Shown piece by piece: positions 1 through 11,778 of a stretch of 64,000 bases of DNA; within the stretch, counting starts at the first letter, position 1; every line of letters begins with the position of its first letter. Source of the DNA: Blasia pusilla (lineage: Eukaryota > Marchantiophyta > Marchantiopsida > Blasiales); contig CM114272.1 in the NCBI GenBank assembly GCA_050084515.1, forward strand, positions 56,544,001-56,608,000, read 5' to 3'. The position numbers were made by a program, and so were the translations under genes. The notes under the pieces were generated by a model. The model had not been told where the DNA came from and ran no database searches. It saw only the letters and a list, made by a program, of their open reading frames with translations.

Positions 1-2
1 CT

Positions 3-1238
3 TCTCTGAACTTGACGTGGTATCAAGTCCTCCCTGCCATGAACAATTTGCACGACTCTTTGGTGAAGCGAGGTCTATCCGACACTGTGAAGGTGACCAC
101 ATCCCTTGCCATGGACATTCTTGACACCTCCTTTCCCCCATCCAACGGCCGGTTCAGGAACGATATCGAGTGGCCTCTCATGAAGCCAATTTTGGCCCTG
201 ATCGCCAGAACTCACTCCATGTTCTTCCTCAATGTGTATCCATACTTCGCATGGGCCAGCGACCCTGTCGATGTTTCCATCAACTACGCCCTCTTCGCCA
301 CGGGTCCCCAGCTCGTGACGGTCCAGGACGGCACCCTTTCGTACAACAGTCTCTTGGACGCACAGATTGACGCCGTGATCGCTGCCATGGACAAGGTAGG
401 CCTGGGAGACACCAAGCTAGCAGTCGGTGAGACAGGATGGCCCACAGCTGGAGATGCAGGCCAAACAGGAGCGAACATTGCATACGCTGCCAATTACAAC
501 AGACGCCTGGTTCGCAGAGTTATGTCTACTCCGCCCACAGGAACTCCCAGACGGTCGGGACAGTTTATCCCGACTTACCTCTTCGCGCTATTCAACGAGA
601 ATAATAAGCCAGGCCCAAGCACCGAGCGAAATTGGGGTCTCTTGTATGCTAATGGCTCCGAAGTGTATCCTGTCGATCTCACAGGAAAGCTCTCGGACGA
701 CAGCTATCCTCCTCTTGCTGCTCCTCCCACCGAAACCCCTGCAACCTCCACTCCCAGTGCCGGAGCCCCGGCGACCTCTCAGCCCTTTGATGTGGCTGGG
801 ACTTGGTGCACTGCAAGTCCTTCTGCTCAGACTGAAAGTCTACAAAGTGCCCTAGACTACGCATGTGGCCAGGGAGGCGCCGATTGTTCGGCACTTCAAA
901 TAGGCGGCTCCTGCTACTTGCCCAACACCATCCAATCTCACGCTTCGTACGCTTTCAATTCCTACTGGCAATCCATGAAGAAGAGCGGCGGAACGTGTGA
1001 TTTCGGCGGAGCGGCTGTTCTTACAACTGTCAATCCGAGTGAGGATGCTAACCTCTCTTTGGTTCAATGTATCATGTTTGCTATTGTGCCTCCAGTGCGA
1101 GGGACGTGGTACCCTCGCGAGTCTCATCTCGATCACAGCGACCACACTCGAGAAATCCTTGCAGTGTGTCTTTTTTTGTTTTGTTTTGGATATCGAGCAG
1201 TTGCTTCTGCCACAGCTCAAGGGCGCCCCGGTAGTTGA
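3..1238 (+). CDS. Glucan endo-1,3-beta-glucosidase (GH17) with C-terminal X8/CBM43 module, 5' partial
   Basis: Secreted or cell-wall beta-1,3-glucan (callose) hydrolase. The frame is open back to base 3, so the start codon and signal peptide lie outside the window; residues are numbered from base 12. The GH17 barrel C-half is clear: NVYPYFAW (~res 74-81), VGETGWPT with the catalytic Glu at ~140, and FALFNENNKPGP with the second conserved Glu at ~196. A Pro/Thr/Ser linker (~228-260) follows, then an X8 module from TWC (~264) through LDYACGQGGADCS, GGSCYLPNT and GTCDFGGAA (~327-335). No intron is visible up to NPS (~343). After that the protein no longer resembles X8, whose last Cys normally follows closely. 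A short intron (GT at 1039, AG at 1095, 57 nt) could restore another C-terminus, so the stop at 1238 is uncertain. The identity is very likely; the last ~65 residues are doubtful. Confidence 0.9.
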   Translation, partial: SLNLTWYQVLPAMNNLHDSLVKRGLSDTVKVTTSLAMDILDTSFPPSNGRFRNDIEWPLMKPILALIARTHSMFFLNVYPYFAWASDPVDVSINYALFATGPQLVTVQDGTLSYNSLLDAQIDAVIAAMDKVGLGDTKLAVGETGWPTAGDAGQTGANIAYAANYNRRLVRRVMSTPPTGTPRRSGQFIPTYLFALFNENNKPGPSTERNWGLLYANGSEVYPVDLTGKLSDDSYPPLAAPPTETPATSTPSAGAPATSQPFDVAGTWCTASPSAQTESLQSALDYACGQGGADCSALQIGGSCYLPNTIQSHASYAFNSYWQSMKKSGGTCDFGGAAVLTTVNPSEDANLSLVQCIMFAIVPPVRGTWYPRESHLDHSDHTREILAVCLFLFCFGYRAVASATAQGRPGS

Positions 1239-2811
1239 GTTCAGAGGAGATGGGTTTGGGTGCGTCAGGATCACTGGCAGTAGACGAAGAGAGTGATGGT
1301 GGGGATTTTTGGTTAGACTTATGATTTGTTGTCGGCCACGACTGACGCTGTTTCCGTGGTCTGATGTGAACGATGGCAGGTGCTGGAACTTGCGTCTTCA
1401 CTTACATACCGACCACTCCATGAGAAGAATATTAGCTTGTACAGCAGGTAGAGGGCTCCGACTTCATCGACACTCATGAATGATCATTGTGGTCGTCTTG
1501 CGGAAGGGAGTCTCGTGTAATGTAATTTTTCCACTCTGGGCTTTGAGAAACAACGTCCAGAGGCCTTCGGTCTTCAGGACTTCAGCTGTACGGGCGGCAT
1601 CCTGCCTGTTTTCACTTCTGCCTCCACGCAGGGAGCACTTCGTGCGCATTTTCCTGTAAAAGCCTCTCTCTCCGCTCTTAGTTTCTTCGTCTGATTATAT
1701 TTTCAAAGCGAAGCGAGGAAATCACGTTTCGTCCTCCTGCCGGCCATGGACTCGCCCCTTCCGATTATAGATTCGAGTGCAGCACCGTGTGGGCTGGAAT
1801 AGCAGGAGAGAGCAAGAGAGAGAGAACCACCTGATACGTCCGTGGGAGCGGATGAAATGAAATAAGGCCAATTGATAGTGAAATCGAGAGGTTGTTTCCG
1901 ATGCGCTCGGAGGTTGTAACTACGATATGGTGATCTGCATGTCTGGAAGCATTCAATAAATTGCAATTTTGCCTCAATTTCGATTCCTGTGAAAGCTGCT
2001 TACGACGTGTGATCGTCATCCCTTAAGTGCGTTGATAATTCTTATTTGGCTTAGCTGCGGGGCAGATACGGAGGTAGATAGATCACCATCGCCACTCCTA
2101 CTCGGATCCGTAGACTGTCCGCGCGCATCAAGTGAGCGTGGCGGCCGGCAAAGGAGCGCTCGAGTCTTTCGTGGCGCTACGTTAAGATGTGGTCGTGGGA
2201 CACAGGAATGTATCTTCCAGTGGTGGAAAGTTGTTCGACTCTCTGTTGCTGGCGAGCGCGGCCTCCACCGTTTTTCCAGGCGCGAGTGTGGGGAACTAAC
2301 TTCCGCAGTACGAAGCGCGAACTCCGATGCGTCTGGGGCCTGCCTGCGTCTGAAACTGTTACGACCCGGACGAAATTTCTCAGGCGTCACAAGATGCGAT
2401 GGTAGATTTTTTCGCGCAGCCCGCCCTAGTAAAAATCGTCGACACTCGTAACTCTACCACGAAATTGAATCTCCACTGGCTGGATGGGCTTGGCGATGGC
2501 CATAGCTATAGCTGTAGGAGTCGAGGTGGTGGTGGTGGTGGTTGGTAGCCGATTCCCTTCGTTCTCTCCCTTTCGCATGCAAGTTTCCACTGGCTCTGTC
2601 CGCTCGGACGTGACGCAGCACCAGACCGGTGCAATGGCCGAGTTCAGCTGGCGACCGAGGATTGGCACGATGGAACTTTACCAGGCACCGTGTGCGCCAT
2701 GCCCTGAGCAGAAAGAGAGCACGCTGCTGTACCGTTCTGTAGCTGTTGGCCGGACTCTTTCTGCACTGCACACACACGACTCTCACTCTCTTTCAATCTC
2801 TCTCCCTCGAT
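1239..2811. other. GC-richer intergenic DNA downstream of the glucanase
   Basis: Balanced-composition DNA without a convincing gene on either strand. Open frames here are short and in conflicting phases. A run of CT dinucleotides at about 2777-2810 resembles a plant 5' leader. Confidence 0.5.
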
Positions 2812-3213
2812 ATGCCTGCCTGCCTGCCTGTCGCGAGCCGCAAATCTCTCGAGTCCCCGTCGATCTCCACTGCGGCGTCTGCAGACGGATCTGACGACTC
2901 TTCCAGACACCATCGCGCAGGCCCAGCGAGCGATCGCCCGAGCCAAGGGAACGAGCAGCGAGTGCTGTGTAGCACTCGAATCCAGGACGACGAGCGCTTT
3001 TACCGTTGTCAGCTGTACTCAGTGCACTCACTCTTTCAGTGTACTCGTAGTTCGCAGTGGCCCTCCTTCTCTCTATGTCTGTCTCGTGTCGTTTCGTTCG
3101 GTCAACAACTTCTACCGGTCGGTGCCCACATTTTTAGGTTGTGGGCTTCAGGTCGCGCCAGAGCCACGGAACTGCCCGCGGACGGACGCTCCAACGGAAT
3201 ATCTTCTGTTTAG
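2812..3213 (+). CDS. Hypothetical Ser-rich open frame after a CT-rich leader
   Basis: A 133-codon frame beginning MPACLPVASRKSLESPS, directly after a CT-rich tract (2777-2810) like those found in plant 5' leaders. The N-terminal half is Ser/Arg-rich and low in complexity; I recognise no domain. It could be a truncated first exon left at the edge of the GC-rich island, or chance. Base composition turns AT-rich at about 3530 and I see no continuation exon. Confidence 0.2.
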   Translation: MPACLPVASRKSLESPSISTAASADGSDDSSRHHRAGPASDRPSQGNEQRVLCSTRIQDDERFYRCQLYSVHSLFQCTRSSQWPSFSLCLSRVVSFGQQLLPVGAHIFRLWASGRARATELPADGRSNGISSV

Positions 3214-3530
3214 CGACGACTTTGCGACTTTTCGGAACGAATCTTCTCTCTTTTGTTTCTTTCTTTTCTATTCCTCAGCTGTTTCCGAGGACGGGATATC
3301 TGCCACGAAACGGCCCTTCCCTTGGACGCTTTCCGGTGCCCTCGCGCCGTCGGGACTTACGGGCGTGACGGCGTCTACTCTGGTACCGGCCTCCCGCGAC
3401 GTCGGGATCGCGAAGCGGGACAGAGACCTAAGTCGAACCTGAAAGCGCGACCCGCTGTTTGTTGAGGATTGCCCGTCACACGGGAAATATTTATGGCGAT
3501 GAAACCTACCACTCAATAATAAATGATTCA

Positions 3531-5124
3531 ATAGGACCTCTTATAATTCATTTGCAAGTGTCATTAATGGTTAAATTAATTTAGAGTTACCCATTGACGG
3601 AAAGGAGAAAAATTTGCAAAATGAAGAAGACACTCCCATGATAATGTAGAAGGTATGTAGAGTCATTCTAATGAGAATATTTTCTAGGGTTAGCAAAGGG
3701 TTATCCACTAGAGGTAGTTTCATTTTTATGTTTTTAAAAAATAACATATATTTAAAATTAAATACTATTTTTTCTTATTGTAAATGTTTAAAAATGAAGA
3801 AATCGTTAAATATCATAATAATAATTAGTAAGTTTACATTCGGTGCTAACGATGGGTAGTTTAAATTACTTGTCATTAAGCAACCACAAATGTAGCTACC
3901 CCCACTCCCTCGTCGACCCCAAATCCATCCCACATAATTCCCGAATAGAAGGAGATGGGAAAATTCATGTAAGCACAAAAAGTTTTCGACTTAGAGTCGA
4001 GAACACCAAAGCGGTAGGATTCTTCGATGGGTATGCTACAAACTAATAGTAGCATCATAACAAAACAAGTTCCAAGAATGTGAGAGAGGAGTTCGTCCCT
4101 CTCATGGAAAATATCTGTACAATAAAAAATGTATTAAATATGTCACCCATAGATCCATAAATCTTCAGGTCAAGGGGAAGGGGAGGAATCTATATTTCTA
4201 GTGGAGTCTACTATAGATCATCTGCCAACCATTGATGTTGCTCCTTGTAATAATATACTTTGGGAAAACCTAATAAAATTGTTGGAAAATGTTGTGGAAA
4301 ATGGCAAATTAAAGTGAAGTGAATTAGTCGAGAGAGATCATTTAGATTAGGCTAATAGGGCTATTCAATTCTCCCCCACGGGGCAGGAAGTTCGGGGAGA
4401 GAAGAAATTATCGCTTAGTCCGCACGAGTGGAAATAATAATAATAATAATTTAAAATATAAAAAATCAATATCATCCAAAAGAGGAAAAAAATCCTCTTT
4501 TGGATCCCTATAAAACGCCATTCAAAGAAATAGCACACCAAAATTGGTGCCCGTTTCTTCAAACATGAACTCACGGTAACTAACGCATTCGGGCGTGAAA
4601 AACTTGGCCGTAATACGCATTTAAGTAGTTCTAATATTCATAACACAAAAGTCTCATGACATATTTTTATTTTTATTTTTGGAAATGGATGTTATAGACT
4701 TTTCAATTTTTTAAGTCTCAAGAAACGCACATAATAATGAGAAAAGTAGATAAGTGCTTTAGTACCTCTTTAGTCATCACTAATGAACAATTATTTTTTT
4801 GAATTTCGTTTATCTATCATTACTTTTCTCATTTTGGACGTCAAGAGAAATTTCCACCATACCTAGCATGTAAATATTTCATCTTCTATCGAGTTTCTAA
4901 ATTATAATTAAAAGATTAAGCACAATTTTGAACCTAATTTAAAAAGCGTTGTTTGATCCCATATATAAAAAATAGTGAGAGAAGTTGGGCTAGAAATTCA
5001 TGCAAATATGCCATCTTTTATTTTCTCTCACTTTAGAAATGCCTTTCACTCTTAGAGAATAATGTAAAAGTTAATTAGTCTAAGTGGATATAAGAGATTT
5101 TCATCCTAAGATCGATTCCCTTCA
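3531..5124. other. AT-rich intergenic DNA, no gene
   Basis: Composition changes abruptly near 3530 to AT-rich DNA with poly-A/T runs. No coding frame, RNA gene or clear transposon terminus was seen here. Confidence 0.5.
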
Positions 5125-5990
5125 TAAAGCATAACCTTTATCTTTCGTGGAACTCATCAGCGTTAACTAAGCCCATCTTCATAATCCTTTTATAATGGAG
5201 AGACGTTTTGCACACGATTAGTAGAATTGTTAAGGGTTCCTTATATCTAGCGATCTTCATGATCCTTCATTAAATAAAAACTTTTATATTTGGCGGACCT
5301 CCATAGGGTGAACTTAGCCCAACCATCTTCATGATCTTTCAAAAAAGGAGAAACATTATTTGTTATGGAATTCTTTAGAATCTATAGGGTTAACTATGTC
5401 CACATATATTCTTGATCCGTCAATAAATGAGAACTTTTACTTTGGTGGAACTTTATAGGGTTAAGTAACTCTAGACGTCTTAATGGCCCTCTACTAAAGG
5501 AGAACTTTTTTTTTAAATTTTTTTTTTGGTGAGGTTCTATGGGGCTCATGAGTCCATTGTATGATCTCTCAATAAAGAAGAGTTTCAATATTTGGTGGAA
5601 TTTTCTAGGGTTCACTAGGTCTATCTTCATGATGTTTCATTAAAGGAAAAGTTGTATTATCTTCCTTCGAATACCTAAACTAAGTCCACCTTCATGAGCC
5701 TCCAATAAGGAACTCACTTTTTTCTTTTATGGAATTCTCAAGGGCTAATGAGTCCATCTTCATGATCGTTCAATTAATGAGAACTTTTATTTTTTGGTGG
5801 AACTCTTCAGGATTATGTGTGTCCATCCGTTTTCACGAACCTTTAATAAATGAGCACTTTGCTTTTGGTTGGAATTCTTTAAGGTTAACCAAGTCTATTC
5901 ATCTTCATCATCCTCCAACGAAGGGGAACTTTTATCTTTGGTGGTGTTCTTTAGATTAAGTTCAACCAAGTCTGGTTAGCATAGGTTATA
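5125..5990 (+). repeat. Degenerate tandem array, about 12 copies of a ~72-bp unit
   Basis: The unit reads roughly: GAGAACTTTTATTTT, TGGTGGAACTCTTTAGGG, TTAACTAAGTCCATC, TTCATGATCCTTCAATAAAG. Copies start near 5130, 5201, 5276, 5350, 5429, 5500, 5577, 5645, 5710, 5779, 5850 and 5925, a spacing of 65-79 bp. Individual copies have diverged strongly, which suggests an old minisatellite. One frame stays open across the last three copies (5729-5959), probably because the unit is close to a multiple of three; I do not think it codes. Confidence 0.8.
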
Positions 5991-7009
5991 GCCTAAGATT
6001 TTTTCTGGGGTCGATGTGAATAGATATTAGGTTAGGTCATAAATCATTTTCTCTCTAACTTAACTGAAAATATATTCATTTTTTTTGGCTTATAAGTGAG
6101 CCCATCGTAGGTTCCAATGCGTGATTCTACCTACAATATTCCATTTTTCAAGAAAAATTTGAATTTTTCCAATGATCTCTATGCTTCACCATGACTATAC
6201 CACCAAAAAACTAAGCTCCATGGAAAGAGTTAAAAAAAATGAAGTAGTTTAATTATGGAGCAATTTTCAAAAGAATAATTGTGTACTTTTTCTCTGTCCC
6301 TCTTCCTTTCATTTGGAGCCACTAAAGCCTCAACCCCAAAAGTTCTTTGATTCTTTTCTTTGGGCATATCTACAAAAACACTTAGTCTACACCAAGGGTC
6401 AATTAATGACCTCAAGATACCATTTTAGGCACGTGACTTATTTCCAACATGTCTTAGATTTTGCACTTTAGATTGCAAATCTTAAGAGTATTATTATAAG
6501 CATTCATAAATGATAAATTCTAAAACCAAATCTTTCATTCATGTTTGGGGAATAAAAGAGACATGGTCACTCAAAGGCATAAAATGACAAGAAGCATGCA
6601 TGTGGGACCATGGGACCCAACAAGTTATAGGTCAGGGCATATGATAAAGCATATGAAAAATAGAAGTATGCATGATAATTGATAAAATCCAATAAGACAT
6701 CAAGTATGTATGAGGGGGAGATATATGTTAGGGCTAATGATGATATGCGATGAGGGAAGGAGGCAATCGCATGATGGATGCTTATTTTACCTAAAGATGG
6801 ATGGCAAGTAGGTTGGTGAGGCATCTAGCAAATGATATGTAGTGGGGAAAAAGAGGAAATCACATGATAGACGATTATTTAGCTAATCTTAGATGGAAGG
6901 TGGGTCAGGCGGGTGCAAACATATAATATGGGTAGAAGGTACACAAGGACAAACAAACGTGAAATGGAAAAATGAATATCATGGGAGAGGTAATAGGCTC
7001 AACATGGAG
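5991..7009. other. AT-rich intergenic DNA, no gene
   Basis: No convincing coding frame. The segment 6540-6900 is rich in ATG/GAT-type words but shows no clear period. Confidence 0.4.
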
Positions 7010-7434
7010 CACGGTTGCACGGATATGGGCTTGTCTTCCCATATCCAGACATGTCGAAGGACATGCCCAACGGGTCTCATGCTTGGGTTTCTTTGGTACT
7101 CCGGTGGCCCGCACGGGCTCAAGATGCAAGAACGGGTGTGGGCTTGTATTAAGGGAGGCACACATGGATCGAATGGGTGTGCGGCCTATGAGCTCGTGTG
7201 TGGCCCACACCTAGCCCGCCCAACCCACAAGATCAGACCTTGCACGGGCTCACTGCGGACTACAAAATGGGTGGCAAGAACGGATGAGGGGTTGCTAGAC
7301 TAGGTGCAAGCTGGCCGAACGTGGGTCTACGTTGTGGACCGAGCAGGCCACGAGAACCCATGCCCGCATGGATTTCGTCTGTCTTAGGGACAGACGAAAT
7401 CTACAAACATGGACTTTTTCCGTGTGCAACCTTG
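7010..7434. mobile_element. hAT-type MITE, copy 1 (425 bp)
   Basis: The left end begins CACGGTTGCACGGA and the right end finishes TCCGTGTGCAACCTTG, giving imperfect terminal inverted repeats. The flanking 8-mers, ACATGGAG (7002-7009) and ACGTAGAG (7435-7442), agree at 6 of 8 positions, as expected of a decayed hAT target duplication. The interior is GC-richer than its surroundings and non-coding, and resembles the copy at 35007-35278. No transposase is encoded. Confidence 0.75.
7371..7401. repeat. Perfect 13-bp hairpin inside hAT MITE copy 1
   Basis: GATTTCGTCTGTC at 7371-7383 pairs perfectly with 7389-7401 around a 5-nt loop (TTAGG). It lies near the right end of the element, so it is probably a subterminal structure. 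Confidence 0.85.
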
Positions 7435-9510
7435 ACGTAGAGAGGAATTGACAGTTATACTCTAAGGGATGTTATGATAGACTCCACTACGATGGATGAT
7501 AAATGATGGAGAATGATGCCAAACGTGGCATATCATTCTAGGAAAAATAGGTGTAAGATACATATTGACAGATGACAATCAAAAGTTTGCAAGCAAGAGA
7601 TAAACAAATATGCAAAGATGGATGGATCATGGATTTGAGATGGATGGAAATTTGGGTTACATGAAAGTTTTGGCCAAATATTCAATATTCAATATGTGGG
7701 ACTCCTAACAACATATAGAATATCCAATTTTTTGGTTGCCATGTGGGAAAAAAAAAAGGGTCCATACCAATGGTGGGATGTCCATTGAATTTTTTTTTCA
7801 GAATATTCAATTTATGTTACAACCTTGGTTGGATGAAGTCTAATGGACTTTGGAAAATGAAGAACGAGGAACACTTTTTGGTAATGTAGAAAATACCTTT
7901 CACGTGAATGCCTAACTATTGTCCTTTCCTTTGGAATTTTTCAAATACCTTCATTAATTAAAAAAATAGTACTAGGCTCTTTACCAAAAAAAAAACCAAA
8001 CCTCTTTTTGGCTTGAGAATTGTTCATGATGGCAAGTTGGCGTCAATTTTTTAATATGATCTCAAATGATCTTCAATGCAACGTTCTTCACAAATAGTTC
8101 TCATGCATGCACTCCTTATCAACCATAATTTCACAACATGAGAATAAGGGTATGTATATTTCATCGTCAAAAATTTCTCTAAGAAAAATACCTAGGAATT
8201 ATTAAAAATTAGTTCCATGCTCATAAATTGTAAGAAATGGTTTCATTTATCCTATGGAACATCCTAGGCCACCTACACCGCCTCCACTTGCATACGACTA
8301 CAATCCCCAAGACTCATCTCCTTGCTACATACCCATCTACTTGTAGATAGTGGAACAAGGTTAGACGAGGAATGTCTAACATCACATTCCATCTATAGGA
8401 ATCTTGAGACTATGTGTATAGGCGACAAGGTGATTTCGAAACGCATGCTTTTCCTAGAATCCTTTTTTGCTCTGCATAGAGTATTTGACCTTGAGACTAA
8501 TGGGCAAAGATTTGTTTTGAGTGTGGAAAACCCCAACTGGTCTTGTGTCCCGTAGGTTGGGTCAATGAAGATGTCAAGCAACAATGAGGCTTGAGTCTTT
8601 TAAAGTGCATACCACCTCCCAAGCAAGGTTTTGTATAAATTGAATATTCAATAATTTTTGTTTCGAAAACTTCCCAAATATTTAATCATGAATTTTTTTG
8701 GGACGTCCCATCATTGACATGGCACCTATTTTCTTACCTACATGGAAACTAGAAACTTGAATATTCCATATTTTTTCCAAAAAAACTCCAAAAAAATCCA
8801 AACCAAATATTGAATCCCAAATATTTTGTTGAACCTTGCTCAGAGAAGGCTCCAAGCTTAACCCTTGGAAAAACTCCCAATGTTATTGTCTTGAGTTGAA
8901 CTGCAACAATTAATCTCTCAAGTTACGTCCCGATTGGTTCCTTAGCTCACACTATGATATGGGGCCAAACACGAAACTTGGTTAACTACTGATTCCAAGA
9001 CTCAAACAAATAGGGGGAGACAATGTCTATCCCTATAAGTACTTTTGGGGTGCTCAGAAGTCTCCCACTCCAAAAAATGTCACTCTGGGCCCTTAGTTTT
9101 GGGCCTCGACCCAAACATGGATAGCCTCTCATGATCCCGCATTTGGCGCCACATTTTGCTCTTCACAATGATGCTTCAACACCAATTTTTAGCCTTTCAG
9201 TTCACGTCAAGTGTAATCTTTGCCACAAGGTATTGGTTGGACATAAACTTGCATGTTTTCTCCTACTAGTATGTGGTGTGTAGTTGTGTTTAACTAGTTC
9301 GGTTGCTCCCACAATTTTTTCTTCCTGTGCCGATGTTGGCCCTTTTATATCTAATGTTAGCCTCTTGATCCTTGTGGCAAAAAGAGAGATCCAAGAATAA
9401 TATTCTTCACTATATGATATTAATAAATAAAGTGTTTTGAGGTGAATTAGATGCATGTTTGATTCTTTAGAATATTAGGTCCAATATTATATTTAAGCTC
9501 ATGATCTATA
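7435..9510. other. AT-rich intergenic DNA, no gene
   Basis: Scattered words such as AATATTCAATAT recur (7680, 7800, 8640, 8760), suggesting old repeat debris. The open frame at 8322-8555 has no recognisable domain. Confidence 0.4.
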
Positions 9511-9864
9511 TCTATATTATATTAAACCATGGTAGTAGACTAGGGAATTCTTAACATAGGATTATTGAGTCCGTTGTTTGGCAATCTCGACTTGATTGCA
9601 ATCAACATACTCCACATTATAGCAAAATAGAATCAAGAGATCAAAACTATTTTACTTTTAAGCATTATTGACAACGTGCATTATTATGGTAGGATACCTT
9701 GATTTTCAAATGTATGTTTGATTGACACGTGGCATTCCAAAAACAAGAGAATGTTTTTCATATCGTGGACAACATGAAAATCTTATAAGCGCAACAAGAA
9801 ATGTTTCTTAATTTGTGTTAAACATCATTGATTAATCCTGTGGAGTGCAAGGGTTGCACACTAG
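9511..9864 (+). mobile_element. Non-autonomous Helitron (354 bp)
   Basis: Starts TCTATATTATATTAAACC directly after an A (9510) and ends CTAG (9861-9864) directly before a T (9865), the A|T target of Helitrons. A 6-bp stem (GTGCAA at 9845-9850, TTGCAC at 9854-9859, 3-nt loop) sits one base before the terminal CTAG. No protein is encoded. Both ends and the hairpin follow the family rules. Confidence 0.8.
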
Positions 9865-9875
9865 TTTAAGTAATA

Positions 9876-10094
9876 CTAGTAAAATGCCCATGCGATGCAG
9901 GGGCATGGAAAACTTGGGGATGCATTACCCGTGTTCAAGGGGAAGTGCCAATTTGAATCGTGGACATGTGATGATTATCGATTCAAATTGGCACTTCCCC
10001 CCAACACATGGAAAATTTGGGTTGAATAAAAATGGCAATGTCGACGTTTGGAGTGTCGAAACACAAGATGGGGTGTCTACATTAATAATATAGA
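9876..10094 (-). mobile_element. Non-autonomous Helitron, family A (219 bp)
   Basis: On the - strand it begins TCTATATTATTAATG (right end, 10094) and ends CTAG (9876-9879), with A at 9875 and T at 10095, i.e. an A|T insertion. The subterminal sequence near 9884-9900 (CCCATGCGATGCAGGG) is the imperfect hairpin typical of this family. The size matches the 216-bp copy at 20259. It carries a long internal palindrome (separate entry). Confidence 0.8.
9939..10000. repeat. Perfect 22-bp inverted repeat with 18-bp spacer
   Basis: Bases 9939-9960 are the exact reverse complement of 9979-10000 (arm begins GGGGAAGTGCCAATTTGAAT). The similarity continues imperfectly outward (GTGTT at 9931-9935 against AACAC at 10003-10007). 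It lies inside a Helitron but is not part of the terminal hairpin. It could fold into a strong stem in DNA or RNA. Confidence 0.9.
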
Positions 10095-10205
10095 TGCGAG
10101 ACCCGACATCCATAAAACAAACGAACCTAACGTCACCACACTCACACAATCACTAGTCTCGCACCCGGACAACCATTAACAAGGCACTCTTACTTTACTT
10201 GCACA

Positions 10206-10361
10206 CTAGTTAGTACCTGTGAAGAAGAATCGAGCGATGCACGATCCTGTACGTATACACATCCCGTCCTTGTATATGTATACGCGCCGGTTAAGGATGC
10301 CACATGTCATAGTCCGAAGGTGTCGTGCGTGTCATAGCCACTCCTCAAATTATAGTATAGA
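10206..10361 (-). mobile_element. Non-autonomous Helitron, family B (156 bp)
   Basis: On the - strand it begins TCTATACTATAATTTGAGGA (from 10361) and ends CTAG (10206-10209); the flanks are T at 10362 and A at 10205 on the + strand, a canonical A|T site. A related, more decayed copy lies at about 61053-61199 and shares GTATACGCGCCGG-like and GTCATA.TC.GAAGGTGT words. Confidence 0.8.
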
Positions 10362-11778
10362 TTTATGACTAGTTTGCAATTTAAATATACACTTGTCACA
10401 TACACATAAACTACTCTCAAACCACTTTTCCATGTAAATTTTTATAGAAAATGAAACAAATTAGGAAAAAAACCCCCATTTTTTAATCCAGAAAGTAGCC
10501 AAAGCTTGCCTTCCATCACTATCCCCATGAGAGCTAGATATGACATCAAGCAATCCTCGAATTTTCATGATACACAAGATCGAATTGGACTGATTTGCGA
10601 GAGAGCCGATGCTCCTATCCCAAACCAGTCCTGCCGACTGTTGTGGGCAGAGGACGAGAGGATTGCGGCAGAAAGAAAACCTCCAGATGGCGATGGCGGA
10701 AGTATCCGAAGTGTTTTTTTTTTAAAGATTATGAAGCTCATTTCTCAGATTCTGATGCACAATTCTCAGAGATTTGCGGCGTCGCGGCACAGTGATGGCG
10801 AAGGATGGCGGTGCTGGTGGAGCCATTCCTATCAGGGCGAGGAACGGAACTGAGGGGTGGCTTCTGAGATCGTCTTCGGCTCCGGACCGCGGTGCTTCGG
10901 ATTCCTGATTCTTTCTCACCAGAAAGAGCACAGGAGCTTTCAACGCTCGTCAGGCAAATCTATGGCAGGAGATTCAAAAGCTTCGGATTACGATGGGGAC
11001 TCGTCAGATTCGGAAGAGGCTGTTTCCCACATATTTGCGCTAGAGTTGCGGCGTCGGCGCTCGGGGACGGGAGGAGTATCTGCGCTTCCGATTCCTGCCT
11101 CCCACCAGAAACAGCACTCGCTCCAGCTTTCGAATGGACATTCGGGAGCAGTGGTCGTTCTCGTGACATTCAAAACAGAGCTTCCGTGAACGCTATCGGC
11201 GGTGAACGAGCGCTCCAATGGCAGTGACAATGCGCTACGCGTCGCTGGAAACCGCATCAGAAATTCAAGCTGGAAATCGCAGATGCATCAAGATGGACAA
11301 GAATGAGGTGTTTCTCAGTCGTCACCAGATGATCACAAGCGCTCGCTCACACACTCCCGGAAACGAACAAACCTGCGCAAGCAGTTCTAATGCTCACGAA
11401 ATCCGAAACCGAGTTCCCCTAAATGGGATCATAAGCGAGCGAGGGCCCCAAGCGAGCTAGCATCATCAGGGCACGCATCACTGCAACCGGAGCTCTCATA
11501 AGAAATCCAAGCTCGAAATCCCAGATTCGTCAGGCCACTCAAGCTGGCAAGCTGGACACCTAGACACAAAGCGCATGATTCCAAGCAGCGACTACAAAGC
11601 GCGGGTTTAATCTCGACAGGCGGGCGAGCGCACAGCCAATTTCCCACATGAAGCTCAAGTTGGCAAACAGGCGCGCGATAGAGATGAACATCGGGAGGAA
11701 CGAGTGGCAAATGAAGGGGACACGGACCCATCGGCACCGGCAAAACGCGGCCATCGGCAGATTTTTTGTATCTTCACT
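10362..11778. other. GC-richer DNA with degenerate internal repeats, no clear gene
   Basis: From about 10500 the DNA resembles gene-island DNA. Two partial duplications are visible. TTCGGATTCCTGATTC...CACCAGAAAGAGCAC (10897) recurs as TTCCGATTCCTGCCTC...CACCAGAAACAGCAC (11087). A segment with GAAATTCAAGCTGGAAATC (11259) recurs with AGAAATCCAAGCTCGAAATC (11500). Open frames are short and overlap on both strands. Confidence 0.4.

Noticed and set aside
1703-2451. Overlapping frames of 80-140 codons downstream of the glucanase
   Set aside because: No domain, no consistent strand, composition like non-coding DNA of the island.
5125-5990. CRISPR-like interpretation of the 72-bp array
   Set aside because: Units are adjacent and degenerate with no unique spacers, and the setting is a plant nuclear genome.
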